Shown in pieces: positions 24,362 through 37,000 of a stretch of 64,000 bases of DNA. The notes under the pieces are model-generated. The model saw only the letters and a program-made list of their open reading frames with translations, did no database searches and had not been told where the DNA came from. This DNA is from Ovis canadensis (taxonomy: Eukaryota > Chordata > Mammalia > Artiodactyla > Bovidae), in contig NC_091247.1 of the NCBI RefSeq assembly GCF_042477335.2, positions 228,556,001 through 228,620,000 on the forward strand, in the 5' to 3' direction. A program made the translations under genes and the position numbers. Numbering within the stretch: position 1 is the stretch's first letter; each line of letters opens with the position of its first letter.

Positions 24362-26143
24362 CTTGGTCGTCTCAGGGACTCTCAGTTTGACCTCTGCCCC
24401 TGAGCTGTGCCAGGGAAGCAAGAGGGCCTGTGGGGGCACCGTGTTCCCTGAGCCCTGATCCTCCGTGGCCACAACAGCTCGCGATGACGGAGGGTCAGGG
24501 CGGCGGCGTGTTGGAGCCGCTCACGTGGGCCTGCAGGAGGCTGCCTGTGCAGGTGTCAGGGGTTCTGTGAGCTGGCCACTAGTGAAATGACAGTGTGTGA
24601 ACTCAGGGAGATTACGTCGGAAGCAGGGGGCTTGAGTGATCGAAGGTGCTCCCTCCCGGACTGTGTGACCGGGTTACGGTCCTGAGGCGGTTGGCGTCTC
24701 TGGGGTCTGGACGGTGGGAATCGCCTGGCTCCCGGACGTCCCTTTGGGGTGGCTTGAAGGACGCCCCGAGGGAAGCAGTCACAGCGAGGAAATGGGGACC
24801 CGCCCCCCGGCACGGCCTCGCCTCCCTTCGCGTTGACTCTTCTGACCCGGGAAGGCAACGGGGCGACGCTGGTTCGTGGGTGGAGGTTGAGGTGTGGCAT
24901 CCGCATCCACAGGAAAGTGAGGAGGCCCCTCCCATTGGAAAGCGACCGCTTGCTTCCGCGAGGATGTCTCTCGCGTCCTGGACCAGCGAGTCGGCTTCTA
25001 ATGCGTGGCCTCCCTTCCCACCTCCGTTTGTCCTGTGAACATAGACAAGCATGTCCAGCAACCGACGTTCATGCTGGAACCACACTTGTTGGTTGGTCGC
25101 GGTCCTGGTTGACTGGGCCGGGCTGGATTTCAGCAAGAATCGGTGAACCTGTCCCCTGGGCGTCGCTTGTTTTTATGGAGTTCCCAGTGAAGAGTGTTGA
25201 ACATCTTATTGCTGCTTGTGAACGTGCAGCACACACCTTAGTCACCGAGATGAGAATGTGCGTCTACGCCCAGAGGTCCTGGGGGCGGGCGTGTCGCTAG
25301 GGCCTGCATGGTCCCAGCTCACGGAGGAGGGAGTAAGCGGCTCACCCTGAACCACCCGCCCAGCCCTCCTGCTCTTCCCGCCTGGCTCTCCCGGGCCCCT
25401 GTGGCCCCGGTGAGGTCACAGGGCCAGCAGAACCCAGGCAGCTCTCCTGTTACAGCGCACAACACTCCGCTCCTGGTGTGGGGAGCTCTGGCCCGACTGT
25501 GTAGGAGGAAAAGCCGCTGAAGAATTCCACCTCCTCCTGGAGAACCTCCCAGGCTGTTGAAACCTTGGACTTAAGCGCTCTAAGTGTTCCCGGATTTGGG
25601 GAGCGTGTGATTCCCCAGCCTCGAGGGCAGAGTCCAAAGTCTTGCCGTGAGTCCCCTGTGGCTGGGCGGCTCCGAGCGGGCAGGCCTGGCCCCCCTGGCA
25701 CCCAGGACCCAGTCGTGGGGGCCCCATTCCCCCCTCACTGAACGGCCAGCCCATGCCAGCCCTGCTGGGACGGACCTGGCGCCTACGGGACCTGCCCTCG
25801 GGCATGTGTTCTAACCACTGGGGCTGGGGAACAAATCCTAAACCAGGGAGCTAGCCTGGGCCAGACAGGCAGGCGGAATTTGGGGCGGGGGGACGTTCTT
25901 GGAGCAGGAGGAGCCAGTATGGGGGCGCGCAGGACAGAGAAGTGCTGGGCCCCGCGGTGACCGGTGTGGCGCTCAGAGGGCCCCGAGGGGTCAGCAGGGC
26001 CGAAGCCCAGCGTCGGGGAGCGCGCAGAGCCCCAGGGGGGGCCTCAGCGAGTTGCTGCGGGCTGTGTTGGTGTGTGGGCCGGACCCGGCTCGGGGGAGGG
26101 TGGGGAGGAGCACAGCTGTGGGGCTGTGGCGGGGGGGGCCCGC

Positions 26144-26530
26144 GGCCTGGAGATGAGGCCCCCCAGATTGGAGATGGGACCCTGGCTTGGGGGGGGGGGC
26201 GCCGGCCTGGAGATGAGGGCCTCCAGATTGGAGATGGGACCCCGGCTTGGGGGGGCCCCCAGCCTGGAGATGAGGGCCTCCAGCTTGGAGATGTGACCCC
26301 AGCTTGAGGGGCCCCCGGCTTGGAGATGAGGGCCTCCAGCTTGGAGATGGGACCCTGGCTTGGGGGGCCCTGGCTTGCAGGTGGGGGTCCCCAGCTTGGA
26401 GATGAGGGGTCCCTGGCTTGGAAGTGGGGGCCTCTGGCTTAGAGGTGGGAGGCCCTGTCTTAGAGATGACCCGCTGGGTTGGAGGTGGGGGCCCCCAGCT
26501 TGCAGGTGGGGAGCCCTGGCTTGGGGGGGC
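26144..26530. repeat. G-rich minisatellite
   Basis: A core of about 20 bp resembling TTGGAGATGAGGGCCTCCAG alternates with G-runs of 7-11 bases. It makes a higher-order unit of roughly 60-65 bp repeated about six times, degenerating toward the 3' side. The reading is by eye; copy number is approximate. Confidence 0.9.
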
Positions 26531-29130
26531 TGGGCTCACTGTAGATGGCCACGGTCATGGTGGTCAGGAGCTTCTTCCGGGTTTGACTTGAGCGGCTGGT
26601 ATTCCGGTGTCATTGGGGGCAGGTCCACGGAGGCTCCCGCTACCGATAAACGTCCTCACACAGTAGGTCAGCAGCCAGAGTCCAGCCATGGGAGGGTGGT
26701 GGGCAGGGAGTCAGCCGAGCATCTGAGTGTTCGGGGCCCTGCCGACGGAGGCGTGTATCTGAGTGAGGGGGGGTGGCTGCTCTGCCGGCCTCGAGGTTGG
26801 GGGCACCCGTGGGCCCTCGGTGGGAGTCAGCGTCGAGCTCTGCATGGGTTGGGGGTGTGGTCACCGTGCCTCCCGGATCGCGGGCATCCAGACTGCTCCG
26901 AGCATCACCCAGCATGGGGCCCCCGGGCTGGCTGGAGCTGCATGCAGGTTGGGGTCCCGGGCGCTCGTCTTGCAGGGCTGTGGGCCTCTGGGGCGCCTTC
27001 CTGGAGGATGGAGTCCTGGCAGAGGGCCGGCCGGTTGGCTGGGGCTGGCTTCGTTCAACTTCTATGACTCCCCGGGAATACGGTTTAGGACAAGGGTTGC
27101 TGCATTTGGGGAAACAGACGTTGTTTATCCTGGGGTCAGCGGAAGAGCCGCCAGGTGACTGGAGGGTGATGCCAGGCCCAGGCCGAGCCGGCTGTCTGAG
27201 CGTAGCCGGGGCGGCAAGGAGCACGGCTGGGGCCTGGGACGCGGCACACGTCGGGCTGGGAACCACTTTTCTCTGAGTCTCGGGCTGGTGGGGGAACTAA
27301 CGTCCTTTGTGGTTTCCAAGTCCAGTGTTCCACAGACAGTGCGGCCTTTGTGTGTCCAGGAGCCATTCAGCGCGTTTCCAGAGCAGCGTGCTTTGTGTCC
27401 CGGGGCCAGCGCTGGCCTCGCTCCGGCGTCCCAAGGCCCCGCAGCGCAGTGGGCACCGCCCCGAGCCAGGGGCGGCAGCCGGGCCCCAGCGCCAGGCACC
27501 CCCTTGCCCTGTCGCCCCGTGTCTCCCCGTCCTGCCTCCGCAGCTGCAGGGCCTGGCAGGTGTCGCAGCTCCGAGCGTCTGCTTCTGCGTGGAGGTACGA
27601 GGGGGCTCCTCTCCAGGACCCTCAGGGGCCGGGGCGCCACGTCCTGCTCTGAGGGCAGCTGTGCCGAGAAGGCCAGGCGTGCGGGCGGCTGGCCGGGGGC
27701 CTGTGGGTACCCGGAGGGCCCGTCTGTGAACACAGGCTTCCTCCCCACGGGCCCTGGGGAGTGCGGGGTGGGTGTGTGGGGAACGGGCTGATGCATCAGG
27801 GGGAGGCTGGGGGGGCTGGGGCGGGGGGGGACGCGTGGCAGGAAGGAGCGGGGCGGTTTGCGGAGACGGCGTCAGTGACGCTGGCTTTGTGGGGAAGCCT
27901 TGCTCTGGGTCCCGCTTTGTGCCTGGCTGGCTCCGGCTCCCCTCTCCCTGGCCGGGGACTACGGCCGTGCCAGTCTCCTGCCATCATCTCAGAGCTGGGG
28001 AGGACTGAGGTGAGATGGTCCTGGGGTGGGGTGGGCTACCCTTCAGCCTTGAGCGCCCCTCCCAGCCTGGACCCGCCTTGTGGGGGTGGGCAGGCGTCCT
28101 GGCCCCAGGTCTTGGTCCAGCGGCTGTGTGAACCCAGGGGCCTAGAGGCAGGGCGGTGGGGACCCCTGCCTTCCCCGAGGGCGGATGTGAGCAGGTTGGG
28201 GTGAGCTGGCCCTGCAAGGAGAGGCCCCGCTGGGTGGGGTGGGGGGGCATGTGGTCTGGGCGCCTGTGAGTGGCGTCCTGGTGGTGGCGGGGCGGACCCT
28301 CGGCGCCCTGTCCCCCTCCCCGGGTGGCCTCCTCATTTGCTTGCCGAGTCAGGAGGGAAGATGGCCCGGCATGCGCGGCGGGAAGTCCCAGGACTCCCGA
28401 CAACGACCGGCAAGGAGGCAGGCTTGGCTGCGGGGACCACTCCCCTACCTGCTTCTGTCCGGTGCTGGGTGAGGAGGGGTCCCCCTGGGTCTCTTTGAAA
28501 ATGGAAAAAAAGGAGGTTTTACCTGGCGGCGCTTCCCATCCCGTTTGCTCTTATTTTTCAAGTTAGAAAAGCAGTTGGACAGGGCCTGTGGGGAGAAGTT
28601 TTGCAGCCTCTCAGGAGCTCCACCCAGGGACCCGTGTCATTTGTGGGGGTGCAGACGCCTGTTGTCCGTGACGGTCACCTCGGGCAGCAGCATAGGTCAC
28701 CACTCTGAGGCTCCCGGGGATGTCTGTGTGCCCCGCGTGGCGCCTGAGCTCCCAGCTGGCCACGGTGCACCCAGACACGCGCCCCATGCCAGATCTGTCC
28801 CGGGACGCATCTCCAGACGGGGACCCGCTGGTCCCCAGGGCGTCGGTGTCCCTGCTTCCTGCGGCCTCGGCCACATCGCTGGCCTTGTTTCCTTCCTGGT
28901 GAAGTTAGAGGTTTCTGCACGGGTACTGGGTGACCCCTGTTGCGGAGATTCCGCCTCTGCTCGGCGTGGGGGGGTTTGCACGTCTGTGCACCGAGGTCCT
29001 CCAGGCTTTACCAGTTCGCGCAGGTTGTCTCACAGCAGATACGGGTTCACACATACCCGCTCTGCTCCACGCGTCTCCTGCCTCACTGCGCTTTTTAAAC
29101 AAACGTCAGCTTACTTCTGTCTGGTTGACT

Positions 29131-29168
29131 GAGGGTTTTTTTTTTAACTTTGATTTTTTTTTCCCCCC
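29131..29168. repeat. Poly-T tract
   Basis: Two T-runs followed by a C-run in an AT-rich patch (29090-29260). No repeat family is recognised. Confidence 0.7.
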
Positions 29169-30872
29169 AGTCTCTTAATGTAGACCATCACTTCCCCTCT
29201 TTAGGAACATAAGTCTCTCTTTTTTTCCTAAGTTTACTTAACCTTTTAGTTCATCTGGAGTTCACAGCTCCTTCATGGGATAGCTTCCCGGATGGCTGGT
29301 CCCCTGCTCCCATCCTGCTGGATCGGGCCACACCGGGCCAGCTCAGGGTTACAGAGCGCTGGGAGCTCAGGGTTCCAGAGCCTGAGAAGCCCCTGTCCCA
29401 GGAGCACCTCCAGCCCTGCCCCCGACGGGCACGGCCTCAGCTGTCTGTGGAGACCAGAACTGGCCCCAGCTCCTTCTGACCTGGCTCTCGCCGGCGCCCA
29501 CTGCTCGTAGGCTTTGTCATTTTGAGCAGTGATGCCGGGGGCGGCCCTTGGAGGGCGGGGCAGGCACGCAGGGCTGCAGCCCGGCACCCTGGGCGGTACT
29601 TTACCGAGGTCTAACGGCTCCAAGCCCACACCGTCCAAAACAGGAAGGGCTTCTCCCTGCCCTTGTGGTTCTGCGTGGACTGTCTCCACTGGGGTGGTTT
29701 GGGGTGGATCCCACCCTGCTCCTCTGCTTCCTGCCCACCCTGCAGGAAATCGCCGAGCTGTTTGTTGGGTCCAGACTGAGTGTTGGTGCCTGGGCGTCAT
29801 CTCGAGTTCTTGGAATCGTCTGGCTGGATTGGTTCCCATTCCCATCGGTGTTCATTCTGTTTCAGAGGTGGAAGCTGGGGCTCAGAACAGTGGGAAGTGG
29901 AGGGCTTGAGCCTGGGTGCATTCAGAGCCCCTGCCCCGTGGGGAAGCGGGGCCTCTTGCAGACCTTGGGGGCCAAGAAGCTGTGTGATGGGGGCTGGGGC
30001 CGTGGGCTTCAGTGTGAGGTTGGCTGGGCATGCAGAAGGCTGCCTCCACCCCACCCCTGGGCTTTCCTGGGGTTGGGTCAGAGATGTGGGGAGCTGGTGC
30101 CCCACTGCATATCCGTCCCTGGTGTGCCTGCCCGCTTGACATACACGTCTCCTCCATGCCAGCACATATCACCCCCTCCCCCTCCACCCAGCATGACCCC
30201 ACACCCGGCCTTTGCCGCCCTCGCTCCAGGCTGATGGGGTTCTGTACCCGCAGCTGGGCTGTGCTGGGAAGGCCTCTGGGACCCAGCGAGGCTGAGCTCT
30301 TCCTGAGCTGAGTCAGGGCACCCAGGCGGGTAGGAAGGGGTTTTGGGCCGATGGGGCAGCCTGGCTGTGTGCCTGGGAGCGGGGCCAGGCGTAGCGAGGG
30401 TCAGGGGTCAGAGGGACTCTGACACCCAGAGCCCCAGCCTTCTAGCGGCCGTCCCAGGCGTGCGCGTGGCTGTGCTTCCTGACGGGCTGTGGGCGCTCAG
30501 GAGGGTCAGCCCTCTCCCCTTCTTCCCGCAGTGCCCCCCCCCCCAACGGGGTCAGCGGCTCCCCTGCAGCTCCAGGCTGCCTCCTCTTGGTGCTGGGTCC
30601 CACTGAGAGACAGGGCTCCCTTCTCCCCTGTGGGGTGCAGAGGGCTCAGTGACAGGGGTCTGAGCTCAGTGACCAGCCCAGCTGGGTGGGGCTGACCGAG
30701 GCCCCAGCCTCGCGGGTCTGTGGGTCCCTGAGTAGCAGGCCTGGCTGCTCCCCGAGGGCAGGGCCGGGTGGTGGCCCTAGGCTGGGGCCTGGAGCTGTCT
30801 AGGGGACGGTGTGTCGGCAGGCGGCCGGCCGGTGACTGACTGTGTGACCTTGCCCCCCCTGCTGTCCTGCAG

Positions 30873-31083
30873 GGACCCCGAGCGTCATGTTAAGGTGAAG
30901 CAGAGAGGCTCAGTGCTGAACATGCTAAGGAAGCTGGACAAAATCAGGTTCAGAGGTCACAAGAGAGATGACTTCCTCGATCTAGCCGAGTCTCCGAATG
31001 CCTCGGACACCGAATGCGGAGACGAGATTCCCCTGAAGATCCCTCGGACCTCGCCCCGGGACAGTGAGGAGCTCAGGGACCCT
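30873..31083 (+). CDS. GRAMD4: GRAMD4 exon 2 (residues 1-54 from ATG 30922)
   Basis: The acceptor is a pyrimidine-rich tract ending CTGTCCTGCAG at 30872, and the donor is CCT|GTGAGT. It encodes the N-terminal [18 protein letters not shown] motif and an acidic/serine stretch ending SEELRDP. Bases 30873-30921, ahead of the ATG, are also open in the same frame and read DPERHVKVKQRGSVLN, which looks protein-like and basic. This supports an N-terminally longer isoform. The exon ends in phase 0. Confidence 0.95.
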
Positions 31084-34000
31084 GTGAGTACCGAGTATCC
31101 CCCCGACCCCGGCCGCATGGCCCAGGTCTCGGGGCCCCTCGCTGGGACGCCGGCACTGTCCCCATCCTTGGGTGCCAAGCCGAGCGTGGCCTTGGGTGGA
31201 CCGTGACCTTCCCGGCCGGGCAGACACAGGCAAGGCTGCTCCCCGTCTCTCCCCACCACCCCCAGCCTCCCTGGTGGGGGCTCGTGATCAGATTGAGGGT
31301 AGTTTGTCTGGCAGCGGGATTTCTTTTCCTTCCTTGGTTTTTTGGGTGATTGGGAAACTTTTCATGCAGAAGTGATGCCAGGGCCCCAGCCTGACGCCCG
31401 GGAGTCTGACGCCCGGGAGTCTGACGTAGGGGCTCACAGGGCGATGTCTGGGAGCCGTTGGCCCAGCCCGAGGGCAGCACCTTCGGGCACCTGGCCATCC
31501 CAGGGTGCGTGTCACTGCGTTGGCAGCTGGCTGAGCCCAGGCTGGGCCTCGGGAGCCCAGCTGGGCCAGTGGCCCCTGAGGGCTGGTCGTGGACGCCCTC
31601 TCCGTGGCTAGCAAATCTCCTCAGTGGGGCTTGGCAGCTCTGGTGTGAGCAGGCCCTGCTGACTTCTGGAAGCTTCTGTTTGGTCAGCGGGCAGGCAGCT
31701 GGTGGGGCAGGCTCCCCCAGCCCCCTCCCGGCCAGGGGTGACGACTGGCTCCCCGCTGTGGGGACAGCTGCCTGCATCTCCCCATCGTCAGCGAAGAAGC
31801 CCAGAGGCCCCCTGCCCCACTAGCTGTGGATGACCCCGCCCGCATGGACCCCAGGGCTGGTGGCCCCGCTGTTCCTCGCTGAGCACCTGAGCTAGGCTTT
31901 CCTTGCAGGCGTGGCTGTGAGCGCCCACTTGCCTGGCCCTGTGTCTTATTAATGCTTCGTAATAGAACAGGGACGGGCTCGCTTGCTTATGGTGGCAATG
32001 AGTAATCTACCGGCACTGCCTCCTCTAAGAGCCGGCATCTGATCAGGCGGGCTGGGGCTGTGGAGCCCCGAGGGCCGTGCCCTGCCTGGGCATGGCCTCT
32101 GTTCCCTGCAGAGTGGACAGCTGTCCCCCCGCCCCCAGGTCAGGGGTGGGCTGGGGCCTCACTTGCTGTGTCTCCTGGTAGGCTGGCAGCATCTACCGGG
32201 TGGGACGCCATGGGGGTCACAGGCCTGTCCTGGGAAGAGGGCGCCCCCTGTGGCGGTGGGACCAGCCGGCCGGTGAGGGCCCAGAGCGGGGTGAGCCCGG
32301 GGCTGTGAGTACAAATGACTCTCCAGCCCACCTCCCCAGTCCTGAGGGGCTCTCTCTCTCTCTCTCTCTTTCTCAGTGGGGGGCGGGCCAGCATCCCACA
32401 GCGGGCCACGCTGTCCTCGTCACCTCTGCCCTGGTACCCTGGGTCACTCCCGTGAGCCTCATGCCCACGCAGCCTGTCCTCGTCACCTCTGCCCCGGGGC
32501 CCTGGGTCACTCCCGCAAACCTCATGCCCACACAGCCTGTGCCACCGCTGCCATGTGGGCAGGTCGTGTGTCGTCCTGGTGGAGGTGACCAGCACCTCCC
32601 GTGGGCGCGCCCCGTGACCTCTGCTGTCCCCCATGACCTCTGCTGTCCCCCGAGGGGCCTCGGCTCTAAGCCGGCCACAGCTGTGTGATCCCAGCCTCCC
32701 TCAGACCCGAGGGCCCCTGAAGGGATCTGAAAGCTCTGGGACAAGTTCCAGATGGGCTAAGTTCCAACCGCTCGGAGACTGACCCGCGTTTCAGCTCTCT
32801 GGGGACGCAGGCTCACGCGCCAGGGGCCACCCTGCCCGCCTCGGTGGGGATGTTGCTGACATGGTGAGCCCGGCATCCGGATCTGTGTAGGACCACCTTC
32901 CCAGGCCGGCCTCTGCCCTCCACCCTGGGGCCACCATCTTGTCCGCCGAGGCCAGGGATGGGCAGGGGAGGGGCATGGTCATCTGCAAGGTGAGTGGGTG
33001 AGCAGGGCGGAGAGGGGCCCTGCCTTTCGCCTGCTGCCCAGCCCTTCTGTGCCCAGCCCTGCCAGGCCCACGGGGTGGGCAGCTGAGCCGGCCCAGCCCC
33101 TGCTGCCTGGGAGCTCGTGCTGCGGTAGCCAGGGCAGCTGGCAGTCCAGGAGGTCGGGGGCCGGGACAGGGCAGCCCCGGGTGAGCCTCAGCGTCTGCTT
33201 CTCCCTCCTGGGCTGTGGCCCCGGGCGAGGTGAAAGCGTGCGGGAGCCGGCCACGGGCCCTGTCCAGGCTGGGTGTCCCCTTCCTCCCCTGCCCCGTTTT
33301 GGGAGGGGCCCGGGGTCAGATGGCCCTGTTGCGTGGTGGGGTGCCGTTGTGGGGTGACCAGGGGGGTTTGCAGGATGCCCAGGCAGGCCTGGCCGCACCG
33401 ATAGGTGTGCCCCTTGCCAGCGGGCAGCGGCAACCTGTAGCCGGAGCCTGCCCTCAGCCTGGCGGGACAGCGGGGGTGGCTTTAATGAGCCATACCGTGG
33501 GCCAGGACAGGGCCCTGTTTGGAGTTCGCTCCCCTGGGAACCTGGCACGCGGACGCTCCCTCCCCGGAGCCTTGTTGCTGCGGCTCCCCGGGCGCCAGCC
33601 TGGCCCCCCAGGCGGGAGGGCACCGGGCCCCGTGGCTGGGCCACCCTCCTGGGAGGTCACCACGCAGGCCGGGACAGGCTTCCAGAGTTCCTGCCCTCTG
33701 TGGCCTGAGAGCTGTGCTGTGACCCATCCGGAGGCTTAGCGGCACACTTGTGGTTTTAGTTTGACATTTCTGGACGTTGGCCTCGCCAGGGCTCCGAGCA
33801 TGCCTGCTTTGCCCGAGATGTCCCTCCCCCGGCAGGTGAAACTGAGGTGAACTGACGCGGGGTCTAACACAGGGCCAGTGCCTTCCTAGGCCGGGGGGGC
33901 TCTGGGAAGCGGCCTTTCCAGACCGCGGGGACCTCGGGGTACCCCGAGGTGCCAGGTGATGAGAGAACCAGGTGACGTGGACCCAGGGTGCTTCCAGGCA

Positions 34001-37000
34001 GCTCTGAGCTCTTTCTTGGGGTTCTCCTTCTAGGCTGGTCCAGGGACCCTCATCATGGCTGCAGGAGTCCAGGACTTCAACCGGACAGAGATCGATCGCT
34101 TGAATGAGATCAAAGGTCACCTGGAAATCGCCTTATTGGAAAAGCACTTCTTACGTGAGTGCCTGTTGCGGGGGTGGGGGTGGGGCAGCAGGCAGAGGGG
34201 ACAGTCTTGCAGGAGTACAGCCGGGTCACACAGGGGTCACAGTGGGTGCTGCCAGGCTAGTGGTGGGGACAGGCGTGGCCCCATGTGGGCGTCCCTGCAC
34301 GGCCCTCGCCTCCTGAGTCTGAATCCTGTCTGCGTGGCTGCGACGTCTTTACTTTCTAGGACAGACGAGGGGAAGGAGTAAAATGTCCCCAGAAACTCTC
34401 ATCATTTCAGAGTCTGGCGCACCGCTGTGGTTAATCAGAATCCATCAGAGGCTTTTTGGTGGGGGGGTTCTGAAATCTCCTGTCCTGTGTAGTTCGCTCA
34501 TCGAGGAGCAGGTGGGTCTGGGTACCTGGTGGTTTTGGCCTCTGGGCAGTGATGGAAGTAGAGACGGTCCCGGAAGGGCCTCCTGGGAACCGACCTCACG
34601 TGATGCGTTGCGTTTGCTCCCCTCTCCACCCCCCTGTCCTCCTTTACAGACGAGGAAACAGAGGCTCCGGAGCCGAGAGCAGTGGCCCTCCTGGTGGGTT
34701 AAGTCCTCTGACTAGTGAGGGAGTTAATCCAGGCAGACTCACCCTGAAGCCCACGCATGTGGCAGGCTGTTTTCACGGCTGACACCAGTGTGGGACTGAT
34801 GCTTTTAGGGGGAGAACCACAGAGGGAGAGGGAGTTAGCTTTGCCCCTTGTGCCCAGAGCCTGCATGTCCGAGTCACGAGCAGAGAAGCTTGGGCCCTGG
34901 GCGGAGGGAGGGTGCAGGGCGGGGTGCCTCCCTGCCAGGTCCTGCCCACCAGGGTCCCTCTGATGGGTGGGCCAGGCACGCGGTGCCCACGCCCTCTGTC
35001 CCCACACGCCCTCTCCCGTGTTTGTGCTCAGCGTGGTCTGAGCTCCAGCCGTGGGCACCCCAACTCCGCAGCCCGAGTCACCCTGTAGCATGTGGGACCC
35101 CTGGCCGGCACACGCCCCGGGGGAAGGCTGGGGGCTGGGCCCGCCTTCTCCCCCCGGGAGGCGGGCTGCGTGGCCCTCACTGCCTCTCTGTGCACTGTCC
35201 TGCCGCCCAGGTGCCGCCCCGTCTTCCCCCAGGCCCCCTTCCTGGTCACGCACGTGCGTGCAGGGCCTGGACTCCATCTGTGTGCCTGCCTGCACCCCCC
35301 CAGCCAGCGCTCGCCCGCCCGCAGGGTCTGAGCCCCAGGTCTGAGCGCTCGGTCTCCCTGGGAGTCTGAGGTTGTGGCCGGGGAGATGGGGCCAGGCAGG
35401 GTCCGAGGGTGCTGCGGACCGAGAGGGGCCCGCCCCGTGCGGTCTTGTCCCTATGACCTTGGTCCGTGCTGAGCTCCCCCAGCACGGCCGCACGAACGGA
35501 GGGGCAGCCAGGCCGTCTCTCCAGAGCGGAGTGGGCCTGCCATGTGGTGGCCAGCTCCGGTGAGCGTCTGTGGGCAATGCTTTTTGTAGTTGCCTTTCGT
35601 GGGTCCAGCGAAGGAACCAGCAGAGCCAGGTGCTCCCCAAGGCAGGGAGGGTCTGCGAGCATCCGCCTGGGAGGTGGGCCGCCTGCTGGGGTAGGAGCAG
35701 CGGGAGGCCTCCAGGAGAAGGGGTTATCAGGCAGGGTGCAGGGGGAGCGATCGTCCATCAGAGAAGGGGGGCGGTGCACGACAGCTGTGGCCCCCAGGGA
35801 GGCCCATACGGGCTGAAGAGCAGAGAAGAGAAGAGGCCGCCTGGCCCCCGATCGGCTTGCTCGGGCCAGCCCTGTGCTCGGTCCCGAGTGTTTTATCAAC
35901 AGGGTGAAATGCCAGGTAGCTCGTGTCATGGAAGTGAGAGCTCCACTTTGATGGCCTGGGGCAATGACAATGGGCGTTTTTAAAAATAATCGTTTCCTTG
36001 GCTGCACTGGGCCTCCGTTGCCGTGTGTGGGCTTTCCCGAGTGGTGGCAAGCGGGGCCTCTCTCGTCTCAGTGCGTGGGGGGTCTTGCTGCAGTGGCATC
36101 TCTTGCTTGGAGCACAGACTCTGGAGTACAGGGGCTCAGCAGCTGCAGGGCCTGGCGTGCCAGATCTCAGTTCCTGTCCAGGGATCAAACCCGCGCCCTT
36201 TGCAGTGGATGTGCGGAGTTCTAACTGGACTGCCAAGGGCAAACCCTGGTTATGTTTTACAAACGAGTTAGGGCTTCCCTGGTGGCGCAGACAGTAAAGA
36301 ATCTGCCTGCAGTGCGGGAGATCTGGGTGTGACCCCTGGGTCGGGAAGATCCCCTGGAGAAGGGCGTGGCAGCCCACCCCGGCGTTCTTGGCTGTCGAAT
36401 CCCCACGGACAGAGGAACCTGGTGGGTTCCCCACAGTCCATGGGGTTGCAGAGGGTCAGACATGACGGCGACGAAGCACAGCCTCGCATCACAACTGAAA
36501 AATCAAGTTTTCCTTGAATAGCATCAGATACCCAACTGACGCTCAAACTTCCCCAGTTGTCTGGTCATTTTTAGAGCAATTCTCTGAAATCACACAGGGT
36601 CTGTAAGCTGTGGTTGGTAGGTAGGTTGGTAGATGCCCTTGCTCAGGGCATCCCCACGGTCCCAGCATGTGAGCCAGCGTGTCCTCTGTCCCTTGGTGGG
36701 GATGGGGGTGATCTTGGGGAAGGCCCCCTCCTTGGTGGGGGTGGGGGTGATCTTGGGGAAGGCCCCCTCCTTGGTGGGGTGGGCAGGAGTGGTGGATGGA
36801 TGTGCTTCCCTGAGGCGTTTCTCTTTATCATGACCTGGTTGTCATGATGGCTTCCGTCCATCATCTCATTAGAGATTGTAGATGGTAATTTTCAACTTCC
36901 GACATTTCTTTCTCCATTTGTTAACCTATGTATTACTGAAAACTTAACTCCTTGGTTGCCCGGAAACGTAGTTTGTATGGAAAGGCAGGAGGCATGCTGA

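Larger units (their letters stand above)
1195..30872 (+). other. GRAMD4: GRAMD4 intron 1
   Basis: About 29.7 kb from the CpG-island exon to the first standard coding exon. It holds two BovB 3' fragments, Bov-tA and CHR SINEs, several MIRs, old L1 remnants and one large minisatellite, all listed separately. I found no conserved-looking open reading frame. Long open frames here follow from high GC content. Stretches around 1.6-2.0, 2.5-4.4, 8.4-12.7, 14.1-17.6, 21.6-23.3, 24.4-26.1 and 26.6-30.8 kb contain nothing I can name apart from the candidate cassette at 27544-27594. Confidence 0.7.
31084..34033 (+). other. GRAMD4: GRAMD4 intron 2
   Basis: About 2.95 kb. It contains a (CT)n tract and a 63-bp tandem duplication (listed) and otherwise GC-rich unique sequence. 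A 15-bp direct repeat (GACGCCCGGGAGTCT) occurs at about 31393-31422. Confidence 0.85.

Noticed and set aside
25991..26539. Repetitive open frame rich in Pro, Gly and Gln on the - strand, and its + strand mirror
   Set aside because: Translation of the G-rich minisatellite, not a gene.
30811..30921. ATG at 30811 as a GRAMD4 start continuous with exon 2
   Set aside because: The segment 30811-30872 lies upstream of a strong 3' splice site and contains its polypyrimidine tract. It is intronic unless an unspliced transcript is used.
34699..35640. A 313-codon open frame on the - strand in intron 3
   Set aside because: Same GC-rich artefact; no family resemblance and no promoter or splice context.
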